From NCBI RefSeq assembly GCF_026745355.1, contig NC_079207.1, positions 35,252,002 to 35,316,001 of the forward strand: a stretch of 64,000 bases of DNA. The letters are read 5' to 3'. The notes below the pieces were generated by a model. It searched no databases, had not been told where the DNA came from, and was given only the letters and a program-made list of their open reading frames with translations. Both the position numbers and the translations under genes were made by a program. This document shows positions 56,324 to 64,000 of the stretch, piece after piece. Within the stretch, counting starts at the first letter, position 1. Each line of letters opens with the position of its first letter. This DNA comes from Beta vulgaris subsp. vulgaris. Taxonomy: Eukaryota; Streptophyta; Magnoliopsida; Caryophyllales; Amaranthaceae.

Positions 56324-57705
56324 GATTAGGGGACTCTGCAGGGCTGTTCAAGATTGCGAGGGAGGATTCACTAAAATAATAGGAGATGGCTCGGACACCA
56401 TAATATTGGAGGATAATTGGGTTAGAGGAGATCCCATCAAGCTTAAACCTGTAATTCATTTGCAAGAGAGGGGGATTCGCACAGTTAAGGATTTAATGGT
56501 AACTAATCAAAGGAAGTGGAACTCGGAGCTCATCTGGAAGATGTTTGTGCCAGAATCGTCTATTAGGATCCTAACAACCTACATTCCTAAGGAGCATATT
56601 CAAGATTACTTTGCATGGAGTGAATCTAGGCATGGGGATTTTAGAGTAAAGGATGCTTACGTATTCCTTCTTGGGCTGCGAGGAGGTCTTGAATCCACTT
56701 GTACTAAAAGGAGGTTCTGGAGTAAACTCTGGGCTTCTGATCTTAGACCCAAATGGAAAGTTTTTATCTGGCGACTTCTCCAGAAAGCCCTAGCCATCAA
56801 TTGCAACTTAGCAAAGCGTAACATTCCCATCAGTGTTAACTGCAGCATATGCCATCAATTTCTAGAAGATGAAAGGCACCTATTCAGAGATTGTGATATT
56901 TCTTCTCGAATATGGTCTGCCTCTGCTCTTGGAATTAATACTCGGTCAAGTGAATACATTCCGATTGAAGATTGGATCCGGAATTTTTTACACCTCTTTT
57001 GGCGGGAAGACGGTTTAAAATCCGAGAGGGTAAGAGAGTTTGTTACTACTCTCTGGTCAATCTGGCTTTATCGAAATAATGTTGTGTTTAATAATTTATT
57101 CGAACATCCGGTGGCTATACTACAAAAGAAGAAAATCCTTCTCGAAGAATTTGATGAAAGCAATAAAATAAGAGGACAGCAACTTAAGAGGGGTTTATTT
57201 GAGTCTGATTCTCATCAGAGGGTCTCACCTATTCTCCATACTGATCAACAAGAAGTATGCTCAGTTTTGGTAGATGGAGCTTGGAAGAGACATAAGCTAG
57301 ACTATCCGAAAGCGGGAATAGGGTGGACGGCCTATATGAACGGTGAAAAGATATCTGAGGGTAACGCCATAGTTTCAGCTTCTTCTTCTCTACAAACTGA
57401 AGCCCTCGCAGTGTATCGGGGTCTCTACGAAGCTTTCTCAAAAGGAATCCGAAATATACAAGTCCATTCAGATTCAACAGAAATTGTTCGTGCAGTGAAT
57501 AGTCTACATCAACCAGTTGAGATTGCCACAATTATGTATGATTTCAGGGCTCTGTCTCGAAGAGTTCCTCAATGGGGAATTAAGAGGGTTCGGAGAGAAG
57601 ATCTTGTCGTAGCACATAATTTAGCAATAGCGGCTAGGCTAGGTAAATTACTTTAATACGCCTGTTTGCTCTTGTTGCCCAAAAAAAAAAAAAAAAAAAA
57701 AAAAA
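56324..57705 (+). mobile_element. 5'-truncated L1-type LINE
   Basis: It is bounded by the direct repeat CAAAGTAAAAG (56313-56323 and 57708-57718) and ends in a run of 25 A at 57681-57705, so this is a target-primed insertion truncated at its 5' end. Only the last third of ORF2 is present. Confidence 0.93.
56325..57656 (+). pseudogene. LINE ORF2 C-terminal part: zinc-binding region and RNase H
   Basis: Open without a stop from the truncation point; the first ATG (56406) is incidental. It starts in the region after RT (IIGDGSDTIILEDNWVRGDP), followed by a reverse-transcriptase zinc-binding region: WSKLWASDLRPKWKVFIWRL, CSICHQFLEDERHLFRDC. Then an RNase H domain: SVLVDGAWKRHKL, GIGWTAYMNG, LQTEALAVYRGLYEA, IQVHSDSTEIVRAV, with the Asp-Glu-Asp set (VDGAW, TEAL, HSDS) visible. 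It lacks endonuclease and RT so cannot act alone, but the frame is intact, which points to recent insertion. Confidence 0.9.
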
Positions 57706-57719
57706 GGCAAAGTAAAAGA

Positions 57720-58300
57720 AACAAACAAAAAAAAAAAAAATCCCACGAAATTACTACTCTTTTGCTTCCACTTAAATTTTTGAGTTGGTATTTGGACAAC
57801 TAATATATAACAAATTGAACCAACAATTTCATACTTACCACATGCATTTGCGCGAGTCCTGTCATGTCATATTTGTATGCTAGTTTTCTATGCACACCAT
57901 GCGTATTCGATTGTTTGGGTCTACTTTTAATAAATTTCATCAAAATATAATTATAGAAGTGTGATTTATAATTATTGTTAAATAAACTACTGTAATTTAT
58001 AAAATTGTTAGAAATTGAGATTAACATTTAGATGTAAAGTTTTATAAGCAAATTAAATTTGTTGTTTTTTTATTGAGTACCATTTCTCATAATGACAAGT
58101 TACTTTGATAATGCTTATTTAGTTTATTATTGGAATTTTTGACGCATCTTTAAATTAGGAAATGATATAATTGTACAAAACCTGAATATCCAATTAAGTA
58201 TATATATTTAGCTAAGGATCTAAAAAAGACATTTCATTTCATTAGGAGACACCATAACTCCCCCCTTAGCTTATGTAATAGAGATTAGATATAATATATA
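57720..58300. other. AT-rich spacer, no gene seen
   Basis: Nothing supported. It includes a second A-run near 57727. Confidence 0.4.
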
Positions 58301-58302
58301 TA

Positions 58303-58671
58303 GAGAGGCAAGATCACATGAGAATGCTCTTTACATGAGAAATGAGAATCAATCTCAACCACACGATTGGATTAGAGTTACAACAATTGTTCATTAGAGT
58401 TATATCCTACTAAAAAATTTTGAGCCCAAAAAAAAAAAATTGAATTGTTTTTCTAATATACTTCCTCCGTTCCATAATAAGTGAAACACTTCTCTCTTTT
58501 ATGTGAGAGCTTTTTTGGTGAAGTGTTTCACTTATTATGGAACGGAGGAAGTACTTTTTTTGGAGTTACATCACTTTTTCATTAGAGTTACATCACTTAT
58601 TCATAAGAGTTATAGCGCGTAAAGTTCATTCTCAGTTCTCATATAAGTATGCATTCTCATATGAACTCACT

Positions 58672-58673
<2 letters not shown>
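58303..58673. mobile_element. TA-bounded element 1, with nested Stowaway
   Basis: Left end GAGAGGCAAGATCACATGAG and right end CATATGAACTCACTCT are inverted relatives (GAGAATG...CATTCTC words), and both ends are directly joined to TATATA tracts. A 91-bp Stowaway sits inside. Non-coding. Confidence 0.5.
58461..58551. mobile_element. 91-bp Stowaway MITE, near-perfect foldback
   Basis: CTTCCTCCGTTCCATAATAA and its complement form about 34-bp inverted arms around a short loop; TA duplication at 58459-58460 and 58552-58553. Unusually short, essentially two arms. Confidence 0.9.
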
Positions 58674-58703
<30 letters not shown>

Positions 58704-58706
<3 letters not shown>

Positions 58707-59879
58707 GAGGGCTCTTGTGAGAACACCTCCTCTATGTGATAACACGTTTTTATGTGAGAACAAATCTGGACCTTTAGATGTAATCTAATCTAACTATTCT
58801 AAATACACTTATGAGTAATGGTATTTTTGTAATTAGGTTTACCCTTACTCCTCTTCTTCCCCACAAACTTTCACGTCTATGGTGTCATTTTAATTCTCTC
58901 TCTAGGTTTTGCACAGCTTTCTCTCTCCTCTATGGCGTCATTCATGGAGTAATTTTTCAAAGTTTTAGTTCGATTTTTTGCGGATTCCACGCTATTCTTT
59001 CCATAATTCAAGAGGTTTTATTCGAAATTATTTATTTGATATTCTTGACTTGCAGATTTTTGTTCGATTTTTTTTTTTTTTGATTTCAATGCAGATTTTT
59101 GTTTGATTTTGTTCGATTTCAATGGCGTCATTCATCTTAAGTGCAAATTGTTGTTTGAATTTTGTTTTCTTACTATATGATTTATCCTTTTTACCAACTT
59201 AAATGAATGAACGAAAGTAGGAAACCTTCCTACTTCATCAACCAGAAAAACAAAAAAAAATTATACTGGTATTGATTGAAATTTTGGTATTCCACATTAT
59301 ATCGTTTCGATTATAGTCACGTTATCAACATACATGATCAATGCATGCAAAATGTATATCATGTTCTAAATTAATGTATATCATGTTCTAAAATACTGAG
59401 CAACATGTTCTAAATCAATGTATATCATGTTCTAAAATACTGAGCAACATGTTCTAAAACGGACACATCATATTCTAAAATGTTGTACATCATAATCTAA
59501 AAAGTTGTACATCATGTTCTAAAACATTGTACATTATGTCCTAAAACAATGTACATCATGTTCTAAAACAATGTACATCATGTTCTGAACTACCTTTATT
59601 CTCACATATGATATATGTTCTCACTCGAAATATTTGATAATATAATTAAAATGAATTGAAACGTGTTTGAAGTAATTGATAACATGTTTGAAAAGTTTTT
59701 GAACCCAAATAAAATAATTTGGAACATGTTTGATATTTCAGAACATATATATGTGTATATTTATTGATTATACTCTCATGTTCCAAAAAAATATATATGT
59801 TTGTGTTCTAAATTTTAAAGTGTTCTCATATAAGTATGTGTTCTCGCATAAGGGGGTATTCTCACCGGATCCCAATTCA

Positions 59880-59883
<4 letters not shown>
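58704..59883. mobile_element. TA-bounded element 2 (microsatellite-targeting)
   Basis: The left arm GAGGAGGGCTCTTGTGAGAA and then TATGTGAGAAC are mirrored at the right by GTTCTCATATAAG, GTGTTCTCGCATAAG and GGTATTCTCACC. TA microsatellites abut both sides (58674-58703 and 59884-59947). Interior 59340-59600 carries about eight CATGTTCTAAA-type repeats. No transposase found. Confidence 0.55.
59340..59590. repeat. Tandem CATGTTCTAAA-type repeat
   Basis: TGTACATCATGTTCTAAAAC and close variants recur about every 21-40 bp. Confidence 0.7.

Positions 59884-59947
<64 letters not shown>
59884..59947. repeat. TA microsatellite
   Basis: About 32 TA dinucleotides bordering TA-bounded element 2. Confidence 0.95.
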
Positions 59948-59949
<2 letters not shown>

Positions 59950-59950
<1 letters not shown>

Positions 59951-61880
59951 CTAAGGAAACAAATATAGATCAATCCGATTGCGAAGCCCACCAGGAAACT
60001 TTCTCTGTCTAAATATTGCCCCATAACTCCACATTAGGCTTGAGCCAGCTCTCCGCATTAGGTAACTATACATACAAACAAATCATATGACTAATTAAAG
60101 GTTGTAATGGGACACATGGTATTAGATGTGGTAAATATTTGGGAATGTGGTGCTAGAGTAAGTGAAGTATTACTACATTTTTATGATACAACCCACATAT
60201 ATTATTAAATTTTAACGCAACTACAACCATAATTTTCTTTTTTTTCATCTCCTTTCTCCTTTCATATAATCAAGCAAACAATTTAAATAAACTTTTTTCA
60301 TTCTTATTTTTCTTTTTACTTTTCTTGTAAAGCCTTGCTTGTCTCATTTTCAAAAGTTTTATACTTTACCTACTAGCTAATAAGTATAGAGGAGAATCAA
60401 CAATTAGGACTCGAAAATAATAATGCAGAGTTCTTTTTTCATGCACATAATTTTTTTTCATCCACATTAATAACCAATTCCATCCAACAAATGCCAAGCA
60501 AATTATATTTCCTAATTACTTCAGAACCGAAGGAAGAGTGATGTATATTTGGAAGATAAGGAGCTCATAGTGCGGTTATCAAAAGACATTCTAAGGGAAA
60601 TAAATGTAGGGATCGGAAGGATATTTGGTTTCATGGTACAATTTTCTACAAGAGTCTTAATCATTTTTGTTAGCCATCGTATAGTTAGTGCATCAATGGA
60701 GAGAAAGTAGAAGTTCTAGCATCCCTCTGAGAAGTGGGCATACACAAATGAAAAGAAAAAACTTAAATATATGTTGTTTTAAGGCACAAAAGCTCACAGT
60801 TAAACCTAAACATGTTTGTCGAACATATGAAGTGCCACAATTGTGACTCTTATCATAGATCAAAGTACAAAAATGCCATGCTATGTTGATCAATCATTGG
60901 TTCATGCCCATCAACAATCCAAAGTCAAAACACAAATACGGTGATACAAAGCAAATGTAAACAACTATTCAACTTGAATCTCATTTTCTAATAAACTCGT
61001 ATTTTTGTTTTTTTTTTTTAATTAACTGAAAGAAGAAACTAAATAGCTATATTGAACTGAACTAGGAAAGCATTAAACTACCTAAAGAGTGAGACAAAGA
61101 TATCATATACAAGAGATAACCTCTCCTAAGCTGAACATGACAATGTCCTCATTACAACAAGGGGAAGGAGAGGAACATGGACCTCGGTCGTCCATGGAGT
61201 CATCATCGTCAACACTGTCCCCAACACCACCACCATAGGTATGGTTCCAAGTGTACCAACTGGAATGTGGACCAGTCCGAGCTATTGTACCTGTCCTGCA
61301 ATATTCATCATACATAGGTGTAGGCGTGTTTTTATTTCGCCTATGCGAGATGAGTGCGCATTTGATTGAACTACCACATTGTAAAGGTTTTATTAAAAAA
61401 ATTTTGAAGTCACCAACAAGTATTTAAAGAAACACTCATAAACCTAATTGGATATGGAGAAATCGTAAGGATAGACTAGAAACTTATCCAATGTAAATTT
61501 ACCCATCCTTACCCCATAGACGGTCAATGAACCAAATATTGAGTTCGGGGTAAGAGTATGAACACGGTCAGGAACCATATCACCCATTGATGGCCTCTAC
61601 TTAATATACATTCTTGTCAAGTTTTATGCAATAGAACAACCAAATAATATTTTCATGCACTCTTAAACTATTTAGTTTAGGTTGGTTTAGGAAACACATA
61701 CAAGATTACTTTTTAGTAACATGTTATTATGCAATGAAATTATTGGGAACCTAGCAGATTGTTCAAATTATCTGACTAATATTAGAACAGGTCTTTAGTT
61801 CTTTGATGAAGAGCAAAATAAATCAGATGGGATGATGAAAGCATAAAAGCAGGACAATCATATTAGCATGCAAAGGCATA
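59950..61880. other. AT-rich intergenic, no gene supported
   Basis: The minus-strand open frame at 61315-61103 reads HSSWYTWNHTYGGGVGD and an acidic DSVDDDDSMDD; it matches no family I know and is short, so it is not called. Confidence 0.35.
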
Positions 61881-62097
<217 letters not shown>

Positions 62098-62464
62098 TGG
62101 AGGAAGAAAAAAGGTGTTAGAATGTACAATAGAAAAAATTTTAATTAATGATCACATCGACATTAAAGAAATTGATAGTAACTTAAATATAAAAATAATG
62201 AATTATTCAAGGATCCTAATTAAGGATTATACTGTGGCTTAGGTCTGCAAGATTGACAACCCTCGAGACGAGCAATCGTGAAGCCTAAAGGAAAATATGC
62301 GTATATCTGTGCCTGGAAATATGTGTTTATGCTTGTAAGTATGAGTTCCGTATGATGGTTTTGTAAAGAGTTTTCATAAAATATGAAAGGCGTAGTGTAA
62401 AAGTATGTGGAAAACCGAATGAAACGTATCAAAATCCATACAGAAATCAAGAGGAATTATAGGA

Positions 62465-62580
62465 AAAGCGAATGTGCGCTTCACGTGCCAACTGTGCCAG
62501 GCGTAATTGGTTGTGTGACGCAAAATCATACATGTCAAGCGCACATTGGTGCGCCTAACGTGACATGGCCTTTAACGACC
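62465..62580. repeat. GC-rich dispersed repeat, copy 3 (inverted)
   Basis: The reverse complement shares GTCACGT.AGGCGCACCAATG, GCGC.TGACA and CGTGAAGCGCAC with 33.72-33.85 kb. Confidence 0.55.
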
Positions 62581-62599
62581 CACGATTTCGAGCTATTAA

Positions 62600-63590
62600 C
62601 TAATACAAATCTCAATTATCATTTGATAACCCTCAAATAATATCATCTTGTAGTAGAAACATAATATGCAAACACAATCCTAGGGGTAGCTAGGCCCATA
62701 CATACAACAACCCAAAACATATATACAATTAAATCTTCAAGACGATACCATAGTATAGCATAAAAATTCTTTTAGCTAAACTATATAATCTCCACCATTG
62801 CCCATCCGAAAATCATCTCGTGAAACACTTATGATCCATTGTCCATTCCAAAGCTTTTATAACACCTACAAAATTACTAACAACGAACAATGTCCCCACC
62901 AGGACAGGTTCCGATAAATAAGCGAAACTAAGTACACATTGTCTAACCATAAAAACATTTCGGTGGCTTAAAACATATTTTTGTAGTTAAGATTAATGTT
63001 GCAGACATTTGAATTTAGATATAGAGAATGCATTAATAACAAAATGTAACAGATACTTGAACAATATTAATGATTTTACTTGTCTAAAGAAAATAATATG
63101 ATTATCTCACATGATAAGTCATATATACTTTTAATTGGAGAAATAAACAAAATCCCATAGAATCTAATACGATCTTCCAAAATCAACTCTAATTCTGACA
63201 TACTCTATCATATAGTAATATCTCATGCTTCTGTATTTTATTTATAATAACCTTTAATCCAAATATATGTAGCATATCTAACTCCTTTCATATATTCCTA
63301 ATGAGTTTCTTAATAAATAGCTCCCATATTCAGCACATGATCTCCATAGATCGGAAGAGTATAACATTACTTCAGAAATAAAGTTCGAAATAACTTTTCA
63401 TGAAACCATTTGCATATTCAAATAATTATTATATTGGATTTTTTTGATTTTAAGAATGCAACCTTTCAGCCATTCGCAACGAACAAGCAAACCTTTTAGT
63501 TATTCCTAAATAATGCAACTTTTATATTAAAATTCCTACACCAAGTCAAATTGACTGGTAACCTGTGAAACAGGTTAAAAAAAATTTGTA
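62600..63590. other. AT-rich intergenic, no gene seen
   Basis: Nothing supported. Confidence 0.4.
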
Positions 63591-63599
63591 AAAAAATAA

Positions 63600-63900
63600 A
63601 AAAACTCATTCTCTCACTCCCTCCTCCCTCACTCTACCCATCCCATCGTCTTCCCCTACCCCTCACCCCACCCCGTCTCCTTCCTTTTCCCTGAAATCAA
63701 CCAAACCATGCACCCACCCCCATCCCTTAAACCACCGAAACTCACTCGCCCATCTCTGAGACCACCAAAACCCACCCACCCCACCCCTTAAACCAACGAA
63801 ACTTGCCAACCCTTCCCTAAAACCACCAAAACCCACCCATCCAATCCCTAAAACCACCAAAACTCACCCTCTTAGCCCTTAAATCTCGAAACCCGCACTG
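63600..63900. repeat. C-rich minisatellite, about 33-36-bp unit
   Basis: The word AAACCACCAAAACCCACCCA recurs about every 33-36 bp (AAACCACCGAAACTCACTC, GACCACCAAAACCCACCC, AAACCAACGAAACTTGCC, AAACCACCAAAACTCACCC). The last 100 bases switch to G-rich on this strand with GGTGGTTCGAGTTT, so the window may end inside an inverted pair. Confidence 0.55.
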
Positions 63901-64000
63901 TTCGGTACAATGGTTTGAGTTTTTTAGGGTGGTTCTTGTGTCGTGGTAGGTGCGGTGGTTCGAGTTTCGTGAGGGTGGTTCATGTTGTGGGGTGGTGCAT

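Noticed and set aside
61103..61315. Minus-strand frame with an acidic stretch, possible small gene
   Set aside because: Only 70 codons, no homology recognised, no splice or promoter context.

Overview
The window is nuclear DNA from a flowering plant, probably a eudicot. It is AT-rich, has spliced plant genes with GT-AG introns, and is dense in plant transposons: Ty3-gypsy chromovirus and Tat elements, CACTA, Tourist-like and Stowaway MITEs, a Mutator-like element and L1-type LINEs. There is no prokaryotic signal. The species cannot be fixed from sequence alone.

Only two host genes look intact. They are paralogous four-exon TRICHOME BIREFRINGENCE-LIKE (TBL/DUF231) genes on the plus strand at 7618-9433 and 38854-41071, with identical internal exon lengths (175 and 185 nt). 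Both predict a Golgi type II membrane protein with PMR5N, GDS and DxxH motifs, i.e. a probable cell-wall polysaccharide O-acetyltransferase. The first 4 kb holds three decayed tandem copies of an unrecognised F-box-like gene. A locus coding 15-residue repeats lies at 15.1-15.5 and 29.7-29.9 kb, split by a retrotransposon.

Layout. 0-5 kb: decayed F-box-like copies, a Tourist-like MITE, a probable LTR. 5.3-7.1 kb: Tourist-like, hAT-like and Stowaway-like elements. 7.6-9.4 kb: TBL gene 1. 9.7-15.1 kb: inverted-repeat element, decayed minus-strand CACTA transposase, C-rich minisatellite. 15.5-29.7 kb: plus-strand chromovirus with about 2-kb LTRs, broken by a 4.7-kb CACTA element with perfect 3-bp target duplication. 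30.6-33.9 kb: CACTA-like terminus with an alternating 40/40-bp repeat. 34.2-36.4 kb: small inverted-repeat element and a truncated 5' end of a Tat element. 36.6-38.5 kb: long-TIR Mutator-like element. 38.9-41.1 kb: TBL gene 2 with a Tourist-like MITE in intron 2. 41.8-54.7 kb: a complete minus-strand Tat element inserted in a TA microsatellite, carrying an intron-containing antisense extra gene, two tandem-repeat arrays and a 1.5-kb CACTA element in its integrase. 55.9-57.7 kb: two LINE 3' ends. 58.3-59.9 kb: two elements bounded by TA microsatellites. 60-64 kb: mostly featureless, with a long AAT microsatellite.

The strongest leads are the antisense spliced gene and hairpin-bearing tandem repeats of the Tat element, the 58-bp duplication of an intron/exon border in TBL gene 1, the split 15-residue repeat locus, and the TA-bounded elements. 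No wholly new molecular system was found.
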